Shown here one piece after another: positions 43,866 to 52,424 of a stretch of DNA of 64,000 bases. The stretch is taken from assembly GCF_025630775.1 (NCBI RefSeq), contig NZ_JAOSZE010000011.1, positions 1-64,000 on the forward strand, in the 5' to 3' direction. Position 1 is the stretch's first letter. Each line of letters opens with the position of its first letter. Position numbers and translations under genes: made by a program. The notes beneath the pieces are model-generated. The model searched no databases, was not told the origin of the DNA, and saw only the letters and a program-made list of their open reading frames with translations. The stretch is from Actinoplanes sp. KI2. Its GTDB lineage: Bacteria > Actinomycetota > Actinomycetes > Mycobacteriales > Micromonosporaceae.

Positions 43866-46187
43866 ATGAGAGCGCGACTGTTCGTCACGCTGACGCTCGT
43901 CCTGGGTGCGGTGGCGCTTGGCGAACTGGTCGGGGCGCGCCATTGGCGGTTGTACGACGACGTCGTGCAGACGGTCGCGGGGGCGGCCGCGGCCTGGGTG
44001 TGCTTCGTGACGGCGGCGCGTCGCAGCCGGGGCACCGAGCGGCGATGGCCCCTGCTCGCCGGCGCCGGCCTGGCCGGGTGGGCGGTGGTCCGGCTCTGGT
44101 GGGTCGTGCTCGATGTGGTCGATCCGCACCGCAAGAGCACCACGGCGGCCGACATCGGCTTCCTCATCCTGCCCGCGTGCCTGCTGCTCGCCCTGCTCAG
44201 CGTCCCGTACCCGCGGCCCCGGCCGGCGCCGACCTCGACCCGCCGTGACCAGATCGCGCTCCTGATCGACAGCGTGCTGATCGCCGGGTCCCTGCTCGCG
44301 CTCGGCTGGTCGGTGGTGCCGCGGTCCGCCTTCGACTGGGCCGGGCAGAGCTCGTGGGTGCTCGGCCTGGCCGCCGCGTACCCGATCGCCGACCTGCTGC
44401 TTTTCACCATGGTGTTGTTGCTGCTGCTCACCCGGCCCGGCTCGCCGGCCGCCCGGGTGCCGCTGCACCTGATCGGCATCGCCCTGGCCGGGTTCGTGGT
44501 CAGCGACTCGCTGCGGCTGATGTGCCTCGGCGAGGGTCCGCTGAGCCCGCTGGAGTCGACGGGCTACCTGATCGGCTGCGCGTTCGTGGCGCTCGCCGTG
44601 GTGACCCGGCCGGCCGTCGCCGGCGACCCGATCGGCGACGTGGCCGAGCGCGACTGGCTGCACCTGCTTCTGCCGTACGTGCCGGTGACCGTCACCGGGA
44701 TCGTCATCGCCATCAGCACCGGGGCGGGCAATCCACTGTCGCCGTTCGAGGCGTACCTCGGCTGGCTGGGTCTGGGGTTGGTGGTGGCCCGGCAGATGTT
44801 CACCATCGTGGACAACACCGTGCTGCTCGACCGGGTGTCCGAGGGGCAGCAGCGGCTCCGCCATCAGGCGTACCACGATCCGCTGACCGGCCTGGCCAAC
44901 CGGGCGCTCTTCCGCGAGCGGCTGGTGCGCGCCCTCGACGCGCACCGGCACCGCGGCCGGTCGGTGGCCGTGCTCTTCGCCGACCTCGACGACTTCAAGC
45001 TGGTCAACGACAGCTTCGGGCACGCGATGGGCGACCGGGTGCTGCGCGCGATCGCCGAGCGCCTGCAGGGCTGCGTGTCGCCGGACGACCTGGTGGCCCG
45101 GCTCGGCGGCGACGAGTTCGCGGTGGTGCTCGACCAGCACCCGGCCGACGCGGAACCGGCCGGGCATCGGATCCTGGCCGCGCTGCGCGAGCCGTTCCAC
45201 ATCGACGGGCACCGGATCGGCGTCGGGGCGAGCATCGGCCTGGTCGTACCCGATCCGGGCGAGCCGATGTCGGCGGACGCGCTGCTGCGCCGGGCCGACT
45301 CGGCGATGTATTCCAGCAAGCGCCGGGGAAAGGGCTCGCTGGCCCGCTACGCCGGTGCCGCGGACGGCGGCCCCAACGCGGACATGCCCCACCTGCTGGC
45401 CCAGGCCCTGGCCGCGGGCGGCCAGCCGGCGGCGTCCGGCTTCGAGGTCTACTACCAGCCGATCGTCCGGCTGGCCGACGGGGCGACGGTCGCGGTCGAG
45501 GCGCTGGCCCGCTGGACGCTGGCGGCCGGCCCGGTCCACCCCGACGCGTTCGTGACGATCGCCGAGCGCACCGGCCAGGTCGCCGCGATCGACAACTTCG
45601 TCCTCGACCAGGCCTGCGCCGACGCCTCCCGGTTGGCGCTGATCTACGGACGGCCGATCGACGTGCACGTGAACGTGTCGGCCGCCCGCCTCGGCCAGGC
45701 GGGCCTGGAGGAGGCGGTGCGGGTCGCGCTGTCCCGGCACAACCTGCCGCCGTCCCGCCTGATCATCGAGATCACCGAGACCCACCGCATCCAGGATCTG
45801 CCGGCCGCCTCGGCCGCGGCCGCCCGGCTGCGGGCCCTGGGCCCCCGGATAGCGCTGGACGACTTCGGCAGCGGCTTCAACGCCCTGGCCCAGCTCCACT
45901 CGTTGCCGGTCGACATCGTGAAGCTCGACTCCACACTGACCGATGTGGACACCGATCCGGAACGGGCGGCGGCGCTGTGCCGGTCGGTGCTGGCGATCTG
46001 CCAGGAGCTGGACATCGCCGTCGTCGCCGAGGGCATCGAGACCCGGGCCCGCGGCGCGGCGCTCGCGGAGCTGGGCTGCCCCTTCGGCCAGGGCTACTTC
46101 TACGGCCAGCCCGCCCCGCTGCACCGGCTCCGGGCGCCCGGCGTTCCGGCCCAGCCCGGCTCGTCCTCCCTCCAGCAGCTCACCTAG
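43866..46187 (+). CDS. membrane GGDEF-EAL cyclic-di-GMP enzyme
   Basis: A 773-residue protein. About eight to nine N-terminal helices (residues 1-310) form a membrane input region unlike MHYT or MASE1. The GGDEF domain (about 330-490) has DPLTGLANRALF and an intact GGDEF active site, but lacks the Arg of the inhibitory RxxD I-site. The EAL domain (about 520-760) keeps VEALARW, the Asn of HVNVSAARL, the Glu of IEITETH, DDFGSGFNAL, the Lys of VDIVKLD, AEGIET and the Gln of GYFYGQP. Both activities, cyclic-di-GMP synthesis and breakdown, may therefore be functional, with the balance set by the membrane part. In actinomycetes this messenger controls development. The 3' end overlaps hrpB by 8 bp on the other strand. 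Confidence 0.9.
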   Translation: MRARLFVTLTLVLGAVALGELVGARHWRLYDDVVQTVAGAAAAWVCFVTAARRSRGTERRWPLLAGAGLAGWAVVRLWWVVLDVVDPHRKSTTAADIGFLILPACLLLALLSVPYPRPRPAPTSTRRDQIALLIDSVLIAGSLLALGWSVVPRSAFDWAGQSSWVLGLAAAYPIADLLLFTMVLLLLLTRPGSPAARVPLHLIGIALAGFVVSDSLRLMCLGEGPLSPLESTGYLIGCAFVALAVVTRPAVAGDPIGDVAERDWLHLLLPYVPVTVTGIVIAISTGAGNPLSPFEAYLGWLGLGLVVARQMFTIVDNTVLLDRVSEGQQRLRHQAYHDPLTGLANRALFRERLVRALDAHRHRGRSVAVLFADLDDFKLVNDSFGHAMGDRVLRAIAERLQGCVSPDDLVARLGGDEFAVVLDQHPADAEPAGHRILAALREPFHIDGHRIGVGASIGLVVPDPGEPMSADALLRRADSAMYSSKRRGKGSLARYAGAADGGPNADMPHLLAQALAAGGQPAASGFEVYYQPIVRLADGATVAVEALARWTLAAGPVHPDAFVTIAERTGQVAAIDNFVLDQACADASRLALIYGRPIDVHVNVSAARLGQAGLEEAVRVALSRHNLPPSRLIIEITETHRIQDLPAASAAAARLRALGPRIALDDFGSGFNALAQLHSLPVDIVKLDSTLTDVDTDPERAAALCRSVLAICQELDIAVVAEGIETRARGAALAELGCPFGQGYFYGQPAPLHRLRAPGVPAQPGSSSLQQLT

Positions 46188-49065
46188 CTCGTGGCTTGGT
46201 GCGGCGGGTGGGTTCCGCCGTGGTCGGGTCCTCCGGCCACGGATGCCGCGGATATCGCCCCCGCAGCTCGGCCCTGACCTGCGGGTATCCCTGCTGCCAG
46301 AAGGACGCGAGATCCCGGGTCACCGCGACCGGCCGCCCCGCCGGCGACAACAGATGCAGCAGTACGGGCACCCGCCCGTCGGCGAGCCGGGGCGCGTCCG
46401 TCCAGCCGAACGCCTCCTGCACCTTCACGGCCAGCACGGGCGCGGCAACGTCCGAATAGTCCACTCGAACCCGCGACCCGCTCGGCACCGGCAGCCGCTC
46501 GGGCGCCACGTCGTCGAGCCGCCCGGCCACCGACCACGGCAGCAGCCGGCGCAGCCCCGCGGTCACGTCGAGCTTGCCGAGATCGGCCCGGCGCCGCGCC
46601 GCACCGAGGTCCAGCCACTCCTCGGCCCGGTCGACCAGCGCCGCGTCGCTCACGTCCGGCCACGGCTCGCCGAGCGCCTGGTGCGCGAACGCCAGCCGTT
46701 CCCGCAGCTCGACGGCGCCCCGGGACCAGGTCAGCAGCCCGAGCCCGGCGCGCCGCAGCCCGTCGAGCAGGGCGGCGCGTACCAGCGCCGGATCCGGCTC
46801 GGCGATCCGCCGCTCGGCCAGCGTGATGGCGCCGAGCCGCCGTACGGTCCGCGCCACCACATCGCCGTGGACCCAGCCGATTTCGGTCGACTCGGACAGC
46901 ATCGCCCCGGCGGCCTCCCGCGCCGTCTCGTCGTCGAGCGGCGCGGCGGCCCGGATCCGCGCGGTCTTCGCGCCCGCGGCCCGCTCGGCGGACGCCACCG
47001 CCAGCCAGCCGACCCCCGCGAGCCCACTGCCCGGCCCCAGCTCGGCCGCCGTGCCGCCGGCCATGAGGTAGGCCCGGCCGCCGGCCTCCCGCACCCGCGC
47101 CACCCGCTCCGGATAGGCCATCCCCACGATCAGCCCAGCCGCAAGATCGTCCGGAATGTGCCGCCCTGGCCGCGGACCGCCCCCACCCTCTTGGGCGGGG
47201 CCAAGCGAACCACCCCCGCCCGACAATTCCCGGCGTCTGTCCACAGCCGCGGCGCTCGGAACATCCGGTTTTTCGGCTTTGCGCGTGTCGTCGCTCGAGG
47301 CGGCCCTCGCAACGTCGGGCATCGTGGCGTCGCTCCAGGCGGTGTCCGCTGTGTCGGGTGTCTTGTCGTCGTGTGCGGCGGTGTCCGTGGCGTCGGGCGT
47401 CTTGTCGTCGCCTCCGGCGGTGTCCGTGGCGTCGGGTGTCTCGTCGTCGCCTGCGGTGGCCCCCGCTACGTCGGGCACCTCGACGTCGTCGGCCGGGGAG
47501 CGGCTCAGCGCCGCGGTCAATCGCCGCACCTCGCTGCGCCACGAAGGCTCGTTCGCCGAGCGCACCCGCCGCCAAGCCGCGACCACGTCGTCGGAGACCG
47601 CGCGCTCGTCGTCGAGCAGCGCCACGATCTCGGCGGCTCGCCGGGCGCCCACCACCGCCGCGCCATCGAGCAATGCCCGCGCCAGCCGCGGATGCAGACC
47701 GGCGTCGGCCAGCGCCCGTCCCCGAGGCGTGATCCGCCCGTCCTCGTCGACCGCGCCGAGATCGCGCAGCGTGGTCACCGCGGCCTGCAATGCCCCCGCC
47801 GGCGGCCGGTCCGGCAACGCCAGCCCGCTCCCGTCCGGATGCCCCCACAGAGCCAGGTCGAGCGCGAACCCGGTCAGGTCGGCCGCCGTGACCTCCGCCT
47901 CGGGCTGGGCCGGCAAACGCTCGTGCTGCGCCTGCGACCAGCATCGATAGACCCGCCCGGGCGCCTCGCGCCCGGCCCGCCCGGCCCGCTGGGTGGCGGC
48001 CGCCCGGGACACCGGCACGGTCACCAGCGCACCCAACCCGCGCGCGTGGTCCATCCGCGGGACCCGGCTCAGCCCCGCGTCGACCACCGCCCGCACCCCG
48101 GGCACGGTCAGACTGCTTTCCGCCACCGCGGTGACGAGCACGACCCGCCGACGCGCACCGGGCCGCAGGGCAGCATCCTGAATGGACGCCGGCTGCCGCC
48201 CGTGCAGCGCCAGCACCTCGACGCCGATGCCGCCGCCCAGCCGCCCGGCCTCGACGCCGATGCCGCCACCCAGCCGCCCGCCCACCGTGTCGAGGCCGCC
48301 GCGCCGGCCGCTGCCCAGCCGCCCGCCCACCGTGTAGAGACCGCCGCCCAGCCGCCCGGCCACCGAGTCGATCTCGCGCGCGCCGGGCAGGAAGACCAGC
48401 ACGTCGCCGTCGCCCTCGGCCAGGGCACGGCGAATCACCGCCGCCACGTGATCGAGCAGCCGAGGATCGACCCGCAGGCCGAGCGGCGGGCTGACCGGCC
48501 CCGGCGGCGGCGCCCAATGCACCTCGACCGGGAACAGCCGGGCCTCGGCGCGCACCACCGGCACCGGACCCAGCACCGACGTGTCGGCCGTCGCCGAGGC
48601 GGCCACCAGCTGCAGGTCGGGCCGCAGCGCCGCCCGCACCTCGAGCAGGAACGCCAGCGACAGGTCGGTGTCGAGATGCCGCTCGTGACACTCGTCGATC
48701 ATCACGACGTCGGTGCCGGCCAGCTCGGGATCACGCTGCAGGCGGCGGACCAGAACGCCGGTGGTGACCACCTCGACCATGGTGCGGCGGGAGACGCGAC
48801 GCTCGCCCCGCACCGAGAAGCCGACCCGGTCGCCCACCCGCTCGCCGAGCAGCGACGCCATCCGGCGGGCGGCGGCGCGGGCGGCGAGGCGGCGCGGCTC
48901 GGCGACCACGACCCGCCCCTCCAGAGCCAGCGGAACCAGCGTGGTCTTTCCGGTGCCGGGCGGCGCGACCAGCACCGCCGCGCCCGCGGCCGCCAGCGAC
49001 TCGCGCAGCTCGGGGAGGACCGGCCGGATCGGCAGGTCGGGCAGCGACGCGTCGGGGATGAGCAC
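46180..49065 (-). CDS. hrpB: ATP-dependent DExH helicase HrpB with repeat insertions
   Basis: A 961-residue superfamily 2 helicase, about 140 residues longer than E. coli HrpB. Walker A is APPGTGKTT near residue 35, the DExH box is MIDECHERHLDTDLSLAF near 125, and motif VI is QRAGRAGR. The HA2/OB and HrpB C-terminal domains follow (LRRLLPWSVAGRLDDVAPERL; LHLLSPAGRPVAVTRDLASFWQQGYPQVR). Two stretches are extra: residues about 233-283, Gly-rich L-G-G-G-x-x-T-V-G-G-R repeats, and about 528-617, a 13-residue acidic TPDATDTA-type repeat followed by a Gly-rich linker. GTG 49065 is the last good start before Walker A. Function in bacteria is poorly defined; RNA remodelling is expected. Confidence 0.87.
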   Translation of the reverse strand: MLIPDASLPDLPIRPVLPELRESLAAAGAAVLVAPPGTGKTTLVPLALEGRVVVAEPRRLAARAAARRMASLLGERVGDRVGFSVRGERRVSRRTMVEVVTTGVLVRRLQRDPELAGTDVVMIDECHERHLDTDLSLAFLLEVRAALRPDLQLVAASATADTSVLGPVPVVRAEARLFPVEVHWAPPPGPVSPPLGLRVDPRLLDHVAAVIRRALAEGDGDVLVFLPGAREIDSVAGRLGGGLYTVGGRLGSGRRGGLDTVGGRLGGGIGVEAGRLGGGIGVEVLALHGRQPASIQDAALRPGARRRVVLVTAVAESSLTVPGVRAVVDAGLSRVPRMDHARGLGALVTVPVSRAAATQRAGRAGREAPGRVYRCWSQAQHERLPAQPEAEVTAADLTGFALDLALWGHPDGSGLALPDRPPAGALQAAVTTLRDLGAVDEDGRITPRGRALADAGLHPRLARALLDGAAVVGARRAAEIVALLDDERAVSDDVVAAWRRVRSANEPSWRSEVRRLTAALSRSPADDVEVPDVAGATAGDDETPDATDTAGGDDKTPDATDTAAHDDKTPDTADTAWSDATMPDVARAASSDDTRKAEKPDVPSAAAVDRRRELSGGGGSLGPAQEGGGGPRPGRHIPDDLAAGLIVGMAYPERVARVREAGGRAYLMAGGTAAELGPGSGLAGVGWLAVASAERAAGAKTARIRAAAPLDDETAREAAGAMLSESTEIGWVHGDVVARTVRRLGAITLAERRIAEPDPALVRAALLDGLRRAGLGLLTWSRGAVELRERLAFAHQALGEPWPDVSDAALVDRAEEWLDLGAARRRADLGKLDVTAGLRRLLPWSVAGRLDDVAPERLPVPSGSRVRVDYSDVAAPVLAVKVQEAFGWTDAPRLADGRVPVLLHLLSPAGRPVAVTRDLASFWQQGYPQVRAELRGRYPRHPWPEDPTTAEPTRRTKPRAR
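47310..47480 (-). repeat. 39-bp in-frame repeat inside hrpB
   Basis: About four copies of a 13-codon unit of the form D-D-K-T-P-D-A-T-D-T-A-x-x, diverging at the ends. The period is a multiple of three, so the helicase frame is kept. Compare the second, glycine-rich repeat at about 48215-48365 in the same gene. Confidence 0.7.
48215..48365 (-). repeat. glycine-rich in-frame repeat inside hrpB
   Basis: Several copies of a unit encoding Gly-Gly-Arg-Leu-Gly-Gly-Gly with interspersed Thr-Val or Ile-Gly-Val-Glu lie between the DExH core and helicase motif IV. The frame stays open. Confidence 0.65.
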
Positions 49066-49084
49066 GGACCCATCCTGCCGCAGG

Positions 49085-49157
49085 GGTCCGACAGAACCGA
49101 GACCCGGGCAGGTCCGATAAAACCGACAATAACCGGCGCCCCGAAAACTGTCGGACC
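49085..49157. promoter_or_regulatory. inverted-repeat operator candidate upstream of the purine operon
   Basis: GGTCCGACAG (49085-49094) and CTGTCGGACC (49148-49157) are a perfect 10-bp inverted pair 53 bp apart. A third half-site GGTCCGATAA lies between them at 49111. They sit in the 202-bp gap between hrpB and uraD, in a locally AT-richer stretch. GGTCCCGACAG, the same with one added C, lies directly before the allantoinase start at 61291-61301. Confidence 0.45.
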
Positions 49158-49267
49158 CGGATGGCAAGGTCTGCGGCAACCGGAACGGGACTGTTAAATC
49201 CCGCCCAAAGGTCTGCACTCGCACGAGTCGGCCTGCTTGACTGATCGACACAGGAGGGGGTTGCCGG

Positions 49268-49777
49268 ATGGACACCGTGGAGGTCTTCAATGCGTTGCCC
49301 GCCGCCCGCCTCGACGAGCAACTCCTCGCCTGCTGCGCCGCCCCCGCGTGGGGCGCCGCCATCGTCGCGAAACGCCCCTACCGGGAACGATTGGAGATCG
49401 TCCAGGCGGCCGACGCCGCGGCACGCGCGCTGAGCTGGGACGAGGTGCGGGTCGCCCTGTCCGCCCACCCGCGGATCGGGGAGCGGGCGAGCGGTGATTC
49501 GGCGGAGGCGTCCTGGTCGCGGCAGGAGCAGTCGACCGCGGCCCGGAGCGCCGACGATGCCACGAAGGCTGCGCTTGTCGACGTCAACCGGGCGTACGAG
49601 AGCCGGTTCGGTCAGGTGTTTTTGATCTTTGCCAGTGGCCGCACGCAGGAGGAGATACTCGCCGAGGCGCGCCGGCGGCTGGCCAACGACGAGGACACCG
49701 AGCGGACGGTCGTGGCGGACGAGTTGCGCAAGATTGCGCTGCTCCGGCTGGAGCGGGTGCTCGATGCCCTCGGATGA
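49268..49777 (+). CDS. uraD: OHCU decarboxylase
   Basis: A 169-residue enzyme for the last step of the uricase pathway: it decarboxylates 2-oxo-4-hydroxy-4-carboxy-5-ureidoimidazoline to (S)-allantoin. AHPRIGERA carries the catalytic His of the HPRIG motif, SWSRQEQSTA the conserved Ser-x-x-E-Q-x-x-A helix, and FGQVFLIFASGRTQEEILAEARRRLAND the C-terminal helix pair with the signature Phe-x-Phe-Ala-x-Gly-type loop. GGAGGGGG lies before the ATG. The HIU hydrolase gene overlaps its end by 14 bp, and uricase and the deaminase follow in the same operon. Confidence 0.9.
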   Translation: MDTVEVFNALPAARLDEQLLACCAAPAWGAAIVAKRPYRERLEIVQAADAAARALSWDEVRVALSAHPRIGERASGDSAEASWSRQEQSTAARSADDATKAALVDVNRAYESRFGQVFLIFASGRTQEEILAEARRRLANDEDTERTVVADELRKIALLRLERVLDALG

Positions 49778-50126
49778 CGGCACGGAGCCCGAGCTCCACG
49801 CCAAGATCTCGACGCATATCCTGGACACGGTGACCGGCGAGCCGGCCCGCGACGTCTACGTGCGGCTGGAACGGCGCGACTCGGAGGGCTGGCGCACGAT
49901 CGCCGAGGGCCGCACCGACCGGGACGGACGGCTGCGCTATCGGGTGCCGCTGCACGAGTGGCAGGCCGGCGGCTATCGGCTGTTCTTCTACGTCGAGCCC
50001 TACCTGGGGGAGGACTGCTTCTTCCCGGAGGTCACCGTCGCGTTCCACGTCCGCGACCCCGAGCGGCACTACCACGTGCCGCTGCTGCTCAGCCGATTCG
50101 GCTACACCACCTACCGAGGGAGCTGA
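49764..50126 (+). CDS. uraH: 5-hydroxyisourate hydrolase
   Basis: A 120-residue transthyretin-like enzyme hydrolysing 5-hydroxyisourate to OHCU. Family marks are ISTHILDTVTGEPARDV with the catalytic His near the start, the central Arg in DGRLRYRVPL, and the C-terminal signature Tyr-Arg-Gly-Ser. ATG 49764 lies inside the end of uraD in another frame; GGAG is 11 bases upstream. The longer frame to 49629 is a shadow of uraD. The uricase gene begins 4 bp after its stop. Confidence 0.92.
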   Translation: MPSDDGTEPELHAKISTHILDTVTGEPARDVYVRLERRDSEGWRTIAEGRTDRDGRLRYRVPLHEWQAGGYRLFFYVEPYLGEDCFFPEVTVAFHVRDPERHYHVPLLLSRFGYTTYRGS

Positions 50127-50130
50127 CGCC

Positions 50131-50991
50131 GTGGCGATCGTGCTCGGACCCAACCGCTACGGCAAGGCGGAGACGCGACTGGTCCGCGTCACCCGCGACG
50201 GCGAGACGCACCGGCTGACCGACCTCAACGTCAGCATCGCGCTCGCCGGCGACCTGGCCGCGACCCACCTGACCGGCGACAACACCGGCGTGCTGCCGAC
50301 CGACACCATGAAGAACACGGTGTACGCGTTCGCCAAGCAGCACGGCGTCGGCGAGCCGGAGGAGTTCGCGCTGCTGCTCGCCCGGCACTTCCTGAAGACA
50401 CAGGGCCAGGTCGATCAGGCGAAAATCACCATCGAGGCGTACGGATGGGACCGGCTCGGACCGCATTCGTTCCGTCGCGAGGGCGCGCAGACCCGGATCG
50501 CCCAGGTCGTCGCGACCGCCGAGCACGAGCAGGTGGTCTCCGGCGTCAGTGGCCTGACCCTGATGAACACGACGGCGTCGGAGTTCCACGGCTTCATCAA
50601 GGACCGGTACACGACGCTGCCGGAAACCCACGACCGCATCCTGGCCACCGCCGTCGACGCCCGCTGGCGACATCTGACCCCGACCGGCGACTGGGCGGCC
50701 TCGCACGCGGGCGCCCTCGACGCGCTGACCGCGGCGTTCGTCCACACGTACAGTTCCTCGCTGCAGCAGACGCTGTTCGCGATGGGCAGTTACGTCCTCT
50801 CCCAACGCCCCGAGGTCGCCGAGATCCGCCTGGCGTTGCCGAACAAGCATCATTACCTGGTCGACCTGTCCCCGTTCGGGCTGACCAACTCCAACGAGGT
50901 CTTCATCGCCGGCGACCGCCCGTACGGCCTGATCGAGGGAACCGTGACCCGCGACGACGCGCCCCCGGCCACCGCGGAGTGGTACCAGTGA
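50131..50991 (+). CDS. urate oxidase (uricase)
   Basis: A 286-residue cofactor-free oxidase that turns urate and oxygen into 5-hydroxyisourate and H2O2. It has two T-fold halves. The catalytic Lys is in NRYGKAETRLVRV near residue 12, and its partner Thr is in VLPTDTMKNTVYAFA near 57. YTTLPETHDRILATAVDARWRH and LALPNKHHYLVDLSPFGL belong to the substrate-binding second half. The GTG start comes 4 bp after uraH. The deaminase gene begins inside the stop (GTGA). It acts in the cytoplasm. Confidence 0.93.
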   Translation: MAIVLGPNRYGKAETRLVRVTRDGETHRLTDLNVSIALAGDLAATHLTGDNTGVLPTDTMKNTVYAFAKQHGVGEPEEFALLLARHFLKTQGQVDQAKITIEAYGWDRLGPHSFRREGAQTRIAQVVATAEHEQVVSGVSGLTLMNTTASEFHGFIKDRYTTLPETHDRILATAVDARWRHLTPTGDWAASHAGALDALTAAFVHTYSSSLQQTLFAMGSYVLSQRPEVAEIRLALPNKHHYLVDLSPFGLTNSNEVFIAGDRPYGLIEGTVTRDDAPPATAEWYQ

Positions 50992-52331
50992 TCGTCATCG
51001 AGAACGTCGCCGTCGCGACCGTCGACGCCCAGGACAGCTACTACCCCGACGGCCATGTCGTGATCGGCGACGATGGCCGGATCGCCGGGGTGGGCTCCGG
51101 ACCGGCGGGCCCCGAAAAACCGGGCGACCGGGTGGACGGCGCCGGCTGCCTGGTCACCCCCGGGCTGATCAACACGCACCACCACCTCTACCAGTGGGCG
51201 ACCCGCGGCCTGGCCGTCGACGAGACGTTGTTCGGCTGGCTCACCACCCTCTATCCGATCTGGGGCCGGCTGGACGCCGAGATCGTCGGCGCGTCGGCCG
51301 CCGCCGGCCTCGGCTGGCTCGCGCTCTCCGGCTGCACGCTGAGCATGGATCACCACTACGTCTTTCCGCGCGACGGCGGCGACGTGCTGGCGGCCGAGAT
51401 CGAGGCGGCCCAGCGGATCGGCCTGCGCTTCCACCCGACCCGCGGCTCGATGGATCTGAGCCGGAAGGACGGCGGCCTCCCACCCGACAACGTGGTGGAG
51501 ACGACCGACGAGGCCCTCGCCGCAACCGAGCGGGCGATCGACCGCTGGCACGATCCGTCTCCGGAGGCGATGCTGCAGATCGCGGTCGCGCCCTGCTCGC
51601 CGTTCTCGGTCACCACCCGGCTGATGACCGAGGCCGCCGCGCTGGCCCGCCGCAAGGGCGTCCGCCTGCACACCCATCTCGCCGAGACCGACGACGAGGA
51701 GGAGTTCTGCCGCAAGCGGTTCGACTGCACGCCGGTGGAGTACGCGGAGCGGGTCGGCTGGCTCGGCGACGACGTGTGGCTCGCGCACGGCGTCCACCTC
51801 GACGACACGGCGATCGGGCGGCTCGGCGCGACCGGCACCGGCGTCGCGCACTGCCCGAGCTCCAACGCGCGCCTCGGGGCCGGGATGGCACGCGTACGAG
51901 ATCTCCTCGACCATGCCGTGCCGGTCGGCCTGGGCGTCGACGGCGCCGCCTCGCAGGAGGTCTCCCACCTCGGCGCCGAGCTGCGCCAGGCGCTGTACAC
52001 CGCCCGGCTGCGCGGCGGCCCGAAGGCGATGAGCGCCCGCGAGGCGCTGCGTCTGGGCACGATGGGCGGTGCCCGCTGCCTTGGCCGGGAAGATCATCTG
52101 GGGTCGATCGAGGCGGGCAAGCTCGCCGATCTCGTGGTGTGGCGGCTGGACGGCCCGGCGCACGACGGTATCGACGACCGGCTGGCCGCGCTGGTCTTCG
52201 GCCCGCCCGCGCCGATCGAGCTGTCCCTGGTCGGGGGCCGTCCCATCGTCCGCCGCGGCGAGCTGGTGCACGCCGACGCGGAGGCTCTCCAGCACGCGGC
52301 CCTGGCCGCGCACCGCCGACTGCTCACTTAA
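50988..52331 (+). CDS. 8-oxoguanine deaminase-like amidohydrolase
   Basis: A 447-residue metal-dependent amidohydrolase of the ATZ/TRZ group. PGLINTHHHLYQWATRGLA holds the H-x-H metal pair. GCTLSMDHHYVFPRDGGD, LHTHLAETDDEEEFC with the third metal His and acid Glu, AHGVHLDD, and VGLGVDGAASQE with the catalytic Asp follow in the expected order. These sequences match proteins characterised as 8-oxoguanine deaminase, which produce urate directly and feed the uricase encoded just before. Older annotations call them hydroxyatrazine hydrolase. The GTG start overlaps the uricase stop. Confidence 0.85.
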   Translation: MIVIENVAVATVDAQDSYYPDGHVVIGDDGRIAGVGSGPAGPEKPGDRVDGAGCLVTPGLINTHHHLYQWATRGLAVDETLFGWLTTLYPIWGRLDAEIVGASAAAGLGWLALSGCTLSMDHHYVFPRDGGDVLAAEIEAAQRIGLRFHPTRGSMDLSRKDGGLPPDNVVETTDEALAATERAIDRWHDPSPEAMLQIAVAPCSPFSVTTRLMTEAAALARRKGVRLHTHLAETDDEEEFCRKRFDCTPVEYAERVGWLGDDVWLAHGVHLDDTAIGRLGATGTGVAHCPSSNARLGAGMARVRDLLDHAVPVGLGVDGAASQEVSHLGAELRQALYTARLRGGPKAMSAREALRLGTMGGARCLGREDHLGSIEAGKLADLVVWRLDGPAHDGIDDRLAALVFGPPAPIELSLVGGRPIVRRGELVHADAEALQHAALAAHRRLLT

Positions 52332-52424
52332 GGGATCAGGTCACATCGGGATGGCGCACCTGAGCGACCGTTCACCCCGTCCACTACGGTACGAGAGACA
52401 CGCGCATCGATTGGAGCCGTCGCC

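Noticed and set aside
45943..49197. A 1084-codon plus-strand frame opposite hrpB
   Set aside because: HrpB motifs lie on the minus strand in the expected order; the plus-strand product is Pro/Arg-rich nonsense that also overlaps the GGDEF-EAL 3' end.
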